From Cymodocea nodosa (Eukaryota > Streptophyta > Magnoliopsida > Alismatales > Cymodoceaceae), in assembly GCA_036874045.1 (NCBI GenBank), contig JAZBRI010000011.1, positions 12,344,501 through 12,408,500 on the forward strand: a stretch of DNA of 64,000 nt, read 5' to 3'. The notes under the pieces were generated by a model. That model was not told the origin of the DNA. It made no database searches and was given only the letters and a program-made list of their open reading frames with translations. Numbering within the stretch: the stretch's first letter is position 1; each line of letters begins with the position of its first letter. Position numbers and translations under genes: made by a program. This document shows positions 33,850 through 45,400 of the stretch, piece after piece.

Positions 33850-36800
33850 ATGTAGAAACCTGGGAAAGTTAAAAAACTTTCTTAGGTATAAAATCTTTCA
33901 GATTCATGGGATCTAGAGGGACCCCCCACTAAAAACCAGGAAACCTCTCTCTCGAAAAATCGTTTGTCTCCCTCCTGAACTTGCCCTCTCTCTCTCAAAA
34001 AATCTTCCTTTCACTTGAGCCCTCTCTGAAAATCAAGAAATCTCTCAAGCTATCACTATCACCATCTCTCTCCTGAATTGCTGCTATCGCCATCTCTTTC
34101 TTGAGCTATCACTATTGTTGTTGCTCTCCTGAGCCCTTTCCAAAGCCCTCCACCTGAGTTGTTGCATCATCGAAAGTTTCACAAGGAAAGCTTCCCTTGT
34201 GAAGGTAACCTCGACCGATTATCCATTTTCTTACGAAGCTTCCCTTGTTGATGTAAAACACACTATTGTCAAGGACATAGTCATCACCCATGACTGTTGA
34301 TTAATTGCAACCACTATCGAGCTCCTTCCATTTTCCATTTGCCACTGTTGAGCATGTAGTCATCGCCCACAACCATTCCAAAGGTGAAATTGTTCCTCAG
34401 CCAAACACAAAACCCTCAATCTGTTCACAAATCAAGATATGATATTCTCAGTAAACTTTGATCAAGGTATGGTAGTAACAATGTGTATGTGAGTGATGGA
34501 TGCATGTCTTACAATAAATTTAGTATATGTGGTGATCAATGGATGAGTTAAATGTGTGATGATGCAAGTAATATGTGAGTGACAAATATACAACACATAT
34601 GAAATCAATTAATGCATAAATTTGCAAGTGTAAATGTAATTACAGTTGGAGTTACAACATGATATAATGATTTGAATTGTTCATGGAATCAAAGCAAAGG
34701 GCCACACTAAGCATAGTGTGGAAGAGCATTCATCAATCAAAAATCACTTCAAAACTAAATATATTCCCAAAAAAAGCTATCCTTTTAGTTTGAACTAACT
34801 TTTCAATATAACATATCTTACTTTGAGAGCATTCAATTAGAATGAGTTCATTGATATAATTTAAGAATGTTGAATATTAGCTAAAAAATGATTCCAAATT
34901 CTACCTACTCTTGCCATGAAAGAATAGAAATTAATGGGTCCATTACTCTAGATACTGAATGAAAGAATGTGGTTTGAATGAAATGATGATTTTTATACAA
35001 CTCTTGCTTGCTTAGTCTATCAACAAGATTTATTCATTTGATACTCTTGGAATAAATTTATCATCTCTAGTATATATAATCTACACTCTTTTATAATTTG
35101 TTGTCACATTGGCTTTTCCATTTACTAATATCATGTACGTTTATAGTGAATTAAATCCACAATTTTGTAGTTTTCTAAGATTTTCCTAATAACAATGTAA
35201 AAAATTGTGAAGAAGATTAAAGACTTCGATTCAATCTTTTAATACAAATACATGTGTATAGATATTAGTCCTACTTTGTAATGCAACTAATAAGAATATT
35301 AGAGGAAAAACATAGAATTCTGTTATAAACAAATGATTAGGAAAAATATTGATAGTTATGAAAATGTAAACAAAATAGATGAGAATGGGATTATGTCCAT
35401 AGTCATACAACTTCAAAATTTGGATGGAATTTATAAGGTTAACTTTATTTCATGTATACAATATAAAGAAATGAGTTTATTGAAATGTTATTTATGTAGT
35501 TCACTTCTTTTTATGGATTCATCCATGACTATGTGCACTATGAAAGAAAATCATGAAACATTTATGATCAACTTGAAGTATTTGTTGAAGGTAGCATGAC
35601 AACAAAAAATTACAATAAGACACTTCAGGAATGTAGGCAAGCAGAAAAAGAAGATGTAGGTGTTAATGTCAATAATGATAATTGGGAGACACTGAAATCA
35701 ATGATTAGCTAGGTGTCTCTATACTTTCTTATTTGATAAACATATATTGGAAATGATATTTCAATTATGTGTTTTTGAATCTTTTGATTTATATATATGT
35801 GTTGCAAATTAAATATGGCTAGTACAAATAATGTAATACAAGGTAGACAAAGATCTTACATTAGTTGGAATGCAAAAGTAGATGCCACATTTTTGAGTAT
35901 ATTAGAAGATATTTTAAATGAATAGAATGAAAAGATACATGATGGAAAAGTTAAAGTCGAAATATGAAATAAGGTAATAAATAAATACAACAACGACACA
36001 AATGCAAATATCACAAAAAAAAATGTTAACAATCAAATTAAAAGATGACGATAAATGTATCACAACTACACCAAAATTATGTCTCAAAGTAGTTGGAGAT
36101 AGAATTACATACAAGGTCATACTGATATTTCACATGAAGTTTGGAATGAATTTGTTAATGTAATATTTTTAAATGTATTAATATAATTTGACGTTCTATA
36201 TATGCTAACATTTTTCTAATTTTGTAGAAACATCCAAATTGTACCTCCCTCAAAAGTAAACCATGTCTCATTTATAATCAACTGCAATTGCTATTTGAAA
36301 ATAATATGACTATAGGGAATGTCAGTAGAAATCCTGAATTAATTAGTCAAAATGAAGGAACCGTACCTATAGATGAACCAAATGAAATGACGCCTCTACC
36401 AAATGAAAATCATTTTCAATACTTCACACCACCAAGTGACAATCTAATGGATACATATGGTGCCCAAGTTCAAGCTCTAATGTCTTCATTAAGAAGGTCT
36501 ATTGAGATGAAAAATGAAAAATGTCCAAGACTACATGCAGAATCAGCACAACTAATGACATCTTCATTTAAAGAAGCTACATATGCTATTATGTCATTAT
36601 GTAAAAAAGAAGAGGATAAAGTTAAATCTCGACAAGAATATTATGATAATGTGACAAATATACAGAAAGAACAACTTCAAATTTAGAAACAATAAGTTAA
36701 AGTACAAAAGCAAATGCCACATTTTAAAGTAAAATAAGGAAGTCTTACATCACAAGTTATAAAAGCATTACTAAAATTGAAAGTCTTAATAACAATGAGA

Positions 36801-36902
36801 AATTAAAAGCAATGACTTTGCTAGAAAGAAAATAATTATCATAACAATTTATTAGCATCCAAGCAGAAACAAGGGTAAAATGGATAAAGTATCACAACTT
36901 AT
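33850..36902 (+). mobile_element. PIF/Harbinger element 2 (5' half only)
   Basis: The leader has the same AAAGTTAAAAAACTTTCTTA palindrome as element 1 and a CT-rich repetitive block (33930-34150: CTCTCTCCTGA and GAGCTATCACTAT motifs). The Myb/SANT-like gene follows at 35815-36900. The transposase gene seen in element 1 is absent; an LTR copy starts at 36903 directly after the first gene. Bases 34400-35800 hold no recognised domain; an 88-codon frame at 35333-35599 has no match I recognise. Confidence 0.65.
35815..36900 (+). pseudogene. Harbinger Myb/SANT-like protein gene, element 2
   Basis: It retains the start codon lost in element 1: MASTNNVIQGRQRSYISWNA at 35815, then KVDATFLSILEDILNE followed by a stop. 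The intron lies at about 36161-36228. The longest open part (36288-36686) gives a linker rich in Asn, Glu and Pro, then KNEKCPRLHAESAQLMTSSFKEA and an acidic EEDKVKSRQEYYD region. The tail from 36740 reads through GSLTSQVIKALLKIESL without the LTR that splits element 1, so it shows the ancestral order. Several stops make it non-functional. Confidence 0.7.
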
Positions 36903-38330
36903 GTGTTAGGATCGTATGACTTACTAGAGGGGGGTGAATAGTGTGTGTGTGTAATTTTAAGTCCTTTTCAAACTAAACTAGTTGATTTGTTTAATGAGTG
37001 AGTATGAATAATTAATAAACATGTACAACAATAATAAAGTCTAGACACAAAGAAATTTTTAGATGGTTCACCAACTTAGCTAGTCCACCCTCAAGATTCA
37101 CTTGGGCTTCACTAAGTATTTAAATACTTACAACATTTACTTTTAGGTTGAAATAAGAACCAACACTTGAGTTTTCAAGTAGAAGCTCAACAACCAACCT
37201 TTCTCGAGCTTTCAGGTTGAAGCTTTTAACCAATAGTGAGTTTTCAGGTAGAATCTCATAAACCAACAACTTTAAGCTTTGAACTAAAGTTTGAGTGCAA
37301 GGAGCTTTTGTGCTTCAGTATGCTTGAGAATATTTCTCTTTTGCATTTGCAGACTAAGTGTATTGCTATGCTTGAGAATATTTCTCTTTTGCATTTGCAG
37401 ACTAAGTGTATTGCTGGAATTTTTGAGTAGCTCACAATACTTGATGATCGTTATCTTTATCTTTCCTTTATTGATCATATTTATACTAAGAGGTATAACG
37501 ATCATATTCACTTCTAATAGATGTTTTCTGTTGTACTTACTAAACTTATAGGTCCAAATATTGTAAGTTACCATTTGGGAAGGTGTTTAAAGATAACCTT
37601 CCAATTTACTTTGACTTTCAAATGATTATTTATATAACTCTCCGAAGGAAATTCGTAACTCACTGAAAGTTTACTTAAATTCTTTTATCTGTTTTAAATT
37701 CGGATACTTGCAGCTGTAACTTACCAAAATGTTTTTAACTATCAGATAGTTAGCTACAGTAACTCTCTGATTTCTTTTAAAGCTTCTGACTGCTATCTTC
37801 TTATTTCGGCATGTGCATAATAAAATGATTTAAGTTTCGGATAGTTCATTTTGTAACCTTCCGATAACATTTTATTTTTTGAATAGTTAGCTTTCCTAAC
37901 TTTTCAAAAAGTCTTCTAAGCTTTCGACTAAATTTCTACATGTGTGAAATTAAATGACTTAAATTCTCGGATGGTTAAATCTCTTAAATTTTCGATTTCT
38001 TTGATCTTTCAGATAGTTAGTTCTTTAACTCTTTGATTTTCCAAAGTAGTCATCTTATTAATTTTTCGAAAGCTCTTTTATTTTCGGATAGTTATCCTTC
38101 TAATTATTCGAAGATATTTCTACTGCTTTTAAATGATCTTCTGGAAACTTAAATATTTAACCTTTCGATTTTCTTCTTCTTTCAAATACATAAGCTTTAA
38201 CCTGTGTTATAACTATTCAAAGTTCCTGTATTTGTTTATCTACTTTCTGATCTTCAGTATGCTAAACTGTCTTGAGATATTTGTGAAATATAATTTGTTT
38301 CCATTTCTCTTATTTTTCAAACTTTCTAAC
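36903..38330 (+). mobile_element. second copy of the palindrome-array LTR
   Basis: It begins TGTTAGGATCGTATGACTTA followed by CTAGAGGGGGGTGAATAG, as at 27304. It carries the same order of AACCAACACTTGAG blocks (37130-37270), a 48-bp tandem duplication and a palindrome array (37610-38160). The right end, at GTGAAATATAATTTG near 38285, matches the first copy, but the terminal TCCTAACA cannot be found, so the right border is approximate and the element may be truncated or converted. Confidence 0.65.
37321..37416. repeat. 48-bp tandem duplication
   Basis: A 48-bp unit starting TGCTTGAGAATATTTCTCTT occurs at 37321-37368 and is repeated at once at 37369-37416 with almost no change, within the second LTR copy. 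It looks recent compared with the rest of the LTR. Confidence 0.85.
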
Positions 38331-38339
38331 GTGCACAAA

Positions 38340-40330
38340 CACTTCCTTATAAAGTATTTGATGAATGAAAATGTAGAAAATGAAGATACAACCCATCTTT
38401 CAATTAAATACAAGGTTTTCTTCAAAAAATTACATGCATGAAAATAAAATAAATTAAAATACAACGTCCAACGTATATGTTTGTTGGGGGTTATTCATTT
38501 TGATTCTAGTTTAATTAATCATACCTGCACCCAATAATTAAACTGTTAACAATGATTCTAAAAATTATAAGCTGAATCAAACTAGTATAAGCTTCTTGAT
38601 CCATTCACCGCACTAGTCCATTTAATTGGTTCTAATGGTTCTACATGCACTTCTAATTAGGGTTTAGCATTAATCTAATAACAATCAAAGAGAATTTTGT
38701 TTGGTATACCAATTACAATTTTAAAATTTTCATTATTTTAATATCAACATAAAATTATGATATTATAAATAATCTGAATTGTAAATTGAATATCAAACAA
38801 TTCTTCTCACGAATTTTCTGACTTATAAATAATAATCGAGAGCAATAATACTAATTTTCTGACTTATCTTGACGTAGAACTCGTTTTAACATCACAACAG
38901 GCAGTAGTATTACTTTGTTGGTTCACATAAAATACAATAAGTAACATTGGATTCTCTTTTATTGTCGACAATAACAGCAAGAAATCTTCTTTTTACTGTA
39001 TTATTTTCTTGCATACAATCTTCTCTCTTGAAATTGTTGGTCTCATCTTTTTCTTATACCAAAGATAAATAATTCCTTTCGACTTATAATCAGAGAAGTC
39101 TCGTATTCCCCTTTTATACAGAAAGAATGTCGTACCTTCCTTTCCATCCATGCAATTCTATGATAAAAAAGTTTATTTTATCCAAATGTCAATTCTTTCC
39201 TTTTCGACCTTTATATTTTGTCTAACACTAACCTTATTTTAAATTCTTTCGAAAGTTTGTACATTTGAAATTGATTGGAATTAAAATTCAATTCCTCTAT
39301 TCTAATGGAAGATTTGTGCATTATAGAATATGAAATAGTTAAAATGTGATGACTCATCCTTACCATATATTGAATAATTTTTTTAAAAATTTTCTTATGA
39401 ATTATATGTTATTATCGTAAATTAGAAAAATTATATTTTATCATCATGAATCATAAAAATCATATTTTATAAAAAAAATCATATTTTATCATCATAAATA
39501 ATAAAAATCATATTTTATCTATAAATTTGTCATGAACATTGAACAATTGTATTTTATTTAATTCACATTCAATTACTTTCTATTACATTTATTATCATAC
39601 ACAAATATTTATATTTATAGAACTTTTTGTAATTTTCTTTTCCGTCACTTTCTATGATCTTTAAAATTTTTCTTTTTATTTATTTACCTTACTTTCTAGG
39701 TACTTAAACATACTTTAAATATTTGTACACTTAAAAGTTGTTTCCATGTGTTTTCACATGAAAATTGATTATGAAAAGGAAGTCAAAAGACCCCCATAAG
39801 CTTAAAATATTTGCAAACCTTGCATATGCTCACCACACCCATAGGCCACACATCTTGCAACAATACCACCACCACCACCTCCTCTTCCTCTTTTTTTAAA
39901 ATAAAATAAAATAAACAATAGGCATTATAAGTAATCGATTAATGTTCAAATACTAATATTATAAATATTTATAAGTAAGTATGACAAATTTGTTTAAATA
40001 GTAATCGTATATGAGAAAATCAAATCAGATGAAATAATTTAAATAATAGTTATAAATAAATTGAATAATAATTAAGAATATATTGAATACGAGTTAGCCA
40101 AGAATAACTTACATCTGGAACACTTGGCAATAAAGTGAGATAAAGTAGACAGAGGGATGAATGGACGAAACAAAAAAGTTCGTCGGAAGGGAGAAGTGAA
40201 CTGAAAAAAAGGGATTCACGGCATTCACAAGAAACCACGAGAAGTTTGAAATGGAACCGGAAGAAAACCACGGAGAGATCTCGAAGTCACATGTGGATGG
40301 AGAGCAAATGCCGGACGACCTACCAAATGG
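38340..40330. other. AT-rich intergenic stretch upstream of DUF707 copy 2
   Basis: I see no gene. At 39425-39525 there is an imperfect tandem repeat built on CATAAAAATCATATTTTAT. A polypyrimidine stretch near 39865-39900 and poly-A/T tracts follow. Confidence 0.6.
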
Positions 40331-40339
40331 TCAACCGAG

Positions 40340-41000
40340 TTGTGCCGGGGCACCGTCCATGACCCGCCAAAGTCAAATTTCCTATCTTGAGATGGAGACA
40401 GATGCCGAACCACGGATCCAGGGTTTGAAATCCAGCCCCTGCCCGCTGAATCAAGTCTACCTCGTCGAGGGAAGGATGGCGGGAATGGACAAGAGGAGAC
40501 CACGCGCTGGCTTGGCGTCTACTCCCTTCCCGACATCGTGAGAGGAAATGCGTTCGGCACGAAACCACTCCCGGTTCCCGATTTATGAAATCGGCGGAAT
40601 GCGAATCCAGATCGGTTCGGTTTTGTTCAGAACACTCCACCTTTTTAGCACAAAGCGTTCGATCTCAAAATACTTTGCCCTTTCTACGTTTCCGAAGCTG
40701 TTGTTGCTGCCGTCGCTGCGGCTACGTGCGCTAGCGATAAGGTCTCTGGTGGAACACGTATGTATCGCCGATGACTGTTCCCACAGCTTAAGATTTTCAG
40801 GTCCGGCTCTTCTTCCTCCCTTCTTCTGTTGCATGCACACGTACGTGTGTGCGTCTTCCCTCCAGCTTCTGTAAATTTTGTTGTACTTCTATTAATCCTT
40901 CTCGACGCTACGAAGAAAAAGTTTTTTTTGATCTTGTCAATGATGCATGTGATAAGTTTCTATTTTTTATGCAAGTACAGATCGATTTCTTATTTCTTCA
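40340..41000 (+). promoter_or_regulatory. promoter and 5' leader region of DUF707 copy 2
   Basis: It aligns in inverse orientation with 10900-11660 and, from about 40735 on, in direct orientation with 62790-63000. It is GC-rich relative to its flanks. The stretch GTTGTACTTCT, the AAAGTTTTTTTTGAT block and TGTCAATGATGCATGTGATA (40937-40956) are shared with copy 3. Sequence to 42430 continues as a presumed leader intron, also conserved in copy 3 (CTTGATACTTCCTGAATGA near 41550). Confidence 0.6.
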
Positions 41001-42430
41001 TCGGCTGGCTAATTTCACTCTCGATCTCTATGTTTGGGAATCTTTGTTTAAGTTTATAATTAACAATCTCGGACTCGATCGAGGAGAAACCAGACATGAC
41101 ATGTCTTGTTTAACTTTCCTTCAAGTGGTTGTCGTGGTGTTTCCATTACTGTTTTGGATTTCTTTAGGTTGCCTCTTCGCCTTATGGATTTCAGGATTCT
41201 GATAGTACGTACGTAGATGTCTTTCCATATTTGAGGGTTCTCTTCAAGTTTTTATCGTCTCTCAGCTGCATTGGCCCAAATTATATTTGTAATCATTTTC
41301 TTCCAAAGTGGTAGATTGCGGAACTGCATGTATAATTTGTAATGATCTGCACGAGAACTCTGGGAGTAGAAAATACACCAGAGTAGGTTTCTGTTTCCAT
41401 GAATTGGAACTTCGTAAACTCTAGGTCAAGTTGTTACTGCTATGACTCGCAGGATGCCCAGAATCAACATGTCATGTCCTGTTAGTTAGCAAGGTCCCAG
41501 TCAAATTTGATTTTTATCCTTCCCACAAGATGCCGGTAGATCAAGGCTCTTGATACTTCCTGAATGACTGGTTGTTTAATTTCTTTTGTAATGGCATTGA
41601 TGATCAAATTCCTAACTATTATTTGATGCTAATGTGATCATCCCATTCTCCAAAAGAGGCTTCTGATTTTGCTTGAGTCTCTTGAAATTCCTAACTATTA
41701 GGATTTTTTGAGCTCATCATGCTTTTGTCATATTTAGCACCAAATCATCAATATTTCTCCTTTTCACAAAGATAGTAGCTGTGATTTGATTGCATCAAGG
41801 ACGTGAATACAGAAAATTAATCCTTGTTCTTCTTGTTCTTGTCTCTGCCAAAACATTGTTATGTTTACTGCACATCAATATGTTTTCCATAAGTAGCCAT
41901 TTTTTTGTAAGTGCAGAATTGGACCATGAATACAGTTTCTTGGTTTATCATGAGCTCCAACAGTCTGCAATTCATATGTAAGGCATAGCCTGTTTTCGTA
42001 CCAAACCAAAAATTGAAAGGAACATACTGTTAAGAATAATTGGACAGTCAAATGTATAACATTCTCTTATAAGTTGCACAATGTCAACTGGTATCCAATA
42101 AACAGTAAAGGACTTCAGACAAAATTCTGATTACTTTCCAGTTTTTGTGAATATTTAATGGATCAAAAACATTGTTTATTTTGGTTATTCATTGTTAGTG
42201 TTGTGTTGTTCTGGTCCTTATGCCATAATGAACATACAAGGACATTGATATTATAATTTTAGTGTGTTTTGATTTTACTATTCTAGTCTCATTCCATGTT
42301 GAACAATGTTTTAGGTTCCAATCACATCAATATTATGGGACTCAAATTTAATTTTCAAGAGCTAATATAGAGAAAACGAACAACTAAGTCACTAGATTCT
42401 TTATTAGTGGAGCTTTAGAGGTGAAGAGCT

Positions 42431-45400
42431 ATGAACAAACCGGCAACAATTTATCAGAGGTTAATGAGCTACCAATTTTTTGCTATATTCTTTGTTAAAA
42501 AAATCAATTTAAGCATGCTTATTTTTTGACTAATGCATGACTTGACTTGCAGTATGCGTCTTATTATAGCAATAATTATTGGAATATTTTGTGGCTTCTT
42601 GATGGGGATCTCTTTTCCAAAACTTAGGACAACACAGGTGTGAAGATATAGTCATTCTTGACTGTTGCTTGGTTTTCTAATTGATGCATATGCTATTTGG
42701 TACGTACTCAAGGGTGTGGTCATTTGCAGTTTGAAACGTCTGCCAGCATATATATGGAACACGTGCCTGCTGGATGTACCACACAACTGAACAGTTCCTG
42801 GACTACTACAGATACTGGAACTTCATCTCATAAGTTGAAAAATTCTTCAAAGGTATGGCTAACATTTTTATGAGATTTGGCCTCAAACATTTTTAAGAAG
42901 ATTTCCAATAAAAAATAATTTTAAAGTTTATATGTGAAAAATGCATTTATCTTACAAAATATATTAGTTCGGTAATGTACGTGAAAAATTATATCACAGC
43001 ATAAAGATCAATTATCGTCATTTTGCAACTTTGGGGCAATGCTCATCATGACACTTTGATTTAATAAAATGATAGAATTTACAGAAGTGATTATCTTAAT
43101 TCACCCAGACATTTGCACATATTTATAGTGATGGCAAGAAACAGTTACCTGCCTTTCATGTTTTCATGTTTCTTATTGCTGTTGGAATGATGCCATATGT
43201 GCATCGTGAAGGGATGGGCATGATGGTCGGGAGAGGAAAAACAAAGCTAAGTTGCCTAGACAGAATGTTTGTTAAGTGTTGAAAACTGACCCTCCTCCTC
43301 CTTTCACCCATGCTCTATTAGGCAAAGCCCCAGGTTTGACGGTAATCCAAGAGCCTTGCTAGGCCACACACCTGAGAGCCTTGTGCCTGTCCTTCAATGA
43401 CTGAGGCAGATTGTAAGCTAATTATCTCAACAATGCTGAGCAAGGGGTGAGGGAACATTTTTGAGGTGGTAAGGTGATCAGGTGCTAGCAAAGGGTGCCT
43501 AGGGACTTGCCCTAGTGGCACTTCATTGTCCCTATAAGTTATTTATTTTTTCAGGATAATTTGTCTCCTATAAGCTACCAGATTTAATCAATCGACTTAG
43601 CACCCCACCACCTTAAAGTAGAAAGAACGCCTCATATGACTAGGGTGTGGCTTCAACAACCGCCTTTGAATACCAATGTCCTCCCGTACAAGAGGACAGT
43701 AATAATCCATCGTTATAGCTAACACAATTCACCTCATGTTGGGGGCCTGATAGTTGATTTTCCCCTGGGCAAAGAGACACAGTAATCATACAATTAGTGA
43801 ATTGATTAGCAATGTAATATTCTGGATAAAACAATTGTCTTGTGGTTGAAATCAGTGCTAAGACAATCTTTTATTATCTTATCAAAGTGTAGAGATTATC
43901 CTATTGGAGTCTGTACTAAAGGGTACTTCAATTTTCTAAGGAACAGATCACTACATTTCTTTCTAGAGTTTGCTCTTTCGTTTAAAAATTCATTTAAGGG
44001 TTACTTTTCGTCCCAAAAATCATAAGGCATTAATTGATGTTTCTGCTTCAAATTTACTTCAAAAATATAAAATTTATTTCATATTTCGCAATCAATATAG
44101 AAGGGTTTCAATAAGTATAAAGTGAGACGGTCAAACATCTGTCCAAATATGATTGTGGTTCAATGTTAAACCAAAAAGTCTGTCAAATGAATTTATTAAT
44201 TCAAGTAACTCCACATACTATTAAACAACATAATCAACTTAATTTAAAACATTTTATATAAATTTTCACGTGCCATTTTTAGGCATAAAACAGCGCTAAA
44301 ATACCAATACACATTTTGCAGTATATCCAATATATCCCCTTAAAATGAACATGAAGGTTTCAAATCTAATCAAAATACATCAAAACTTTCCAGATCAATT
44401 CACAAGGTTGTAAGTGTTAACAGGAATTTTATCTTGTATTTTTTGACAATTTTCACATATGAGATAATGTAATTAATGTTACTGTTCTGTTTCTGTCCAA
44501 AGCATGACAACACGTCCTTGTGAATTTCTAACTTTTGCATGCAAGTCTTGTAGGACATGAAACTTAGAAGTTGATTGCAACACTTGTCATTATCACATAT
44601 AGTTTTTCCTCAATTTTGCAATGCAAAACACAATGAAATTAAGCAGAAACATAGGTATAAGCTACTGTTATAAAAACATCCCCTAAGCATCCAATTAGTT
44701 CTACGTGCTTACCTCTTGTGTTAAGCTCCAAATATCAAACAATTGCCTTTAATAAGAGGCTCTTCTACTCTATTTTTCTCTGGTAAAACTCATCCTGCTT
44801 ACAGGCTCACTAGAGGCTTTCTCTTCAGGCAAATAAGCTTGCTGGAAAACAGGCTTCAAGAGAGAAGAGACAAGAAAAACAGCCATCATTCACCTACACC
44901 TTATAAATCCAAAACATCATCCACACACAAATACTCTAGATCAGAAATAAGGAGTGCATTTCTCCCATCAAAACTCCATCTACGCCATTTGTACCAAGAA
45001 GGCCTCTTCCCATCCGATCTTGCTCAAAATGGTTAAGTATGTAGAAATAAAGTAGATTCAAGTGATTAGAAGTGCGATCACCCCTTGGATGGTTGGATCT
45101 CACCCCTACAACTTGCCCTCATTGCTGATGCTACTATTGTGTTTGTGGCTATAGGGAAGATGGTAGGGCTATTTTAATCCCCTTTTGGTTGGAGTTGAGG
45201 GAGAGGGGGTGAGAGTCATGTTTAGAGAGAGAAAGAGGAGCAAGAAGACTCATCAAGAGACTATCCTGCTGTCATTTCACTATCTCTAGTGTTATTGAGA
45301 CACCTTCTTTGGCTAAAAGAAAGGGTTGAGTGGTCATGAGAGAGAAAAGAGATTTTCATTCTCTCTCCCTTAAATAAGATTATTCCCACCTTATTAAGAA

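Noticed and set aside
35333..35599. 88-codon frame as a host gene
   Set aside because: No domain is recognised, it lies in the leader of Harbinger element 2, and no homologous frame is seen in the element 1 leader.
40251..40874. Several overlapping frames on both strands as coding
   Set aside because: They shadow a GC-rich conserved leader; neither frame is kept between paralogous copies and no domain is recognisable.
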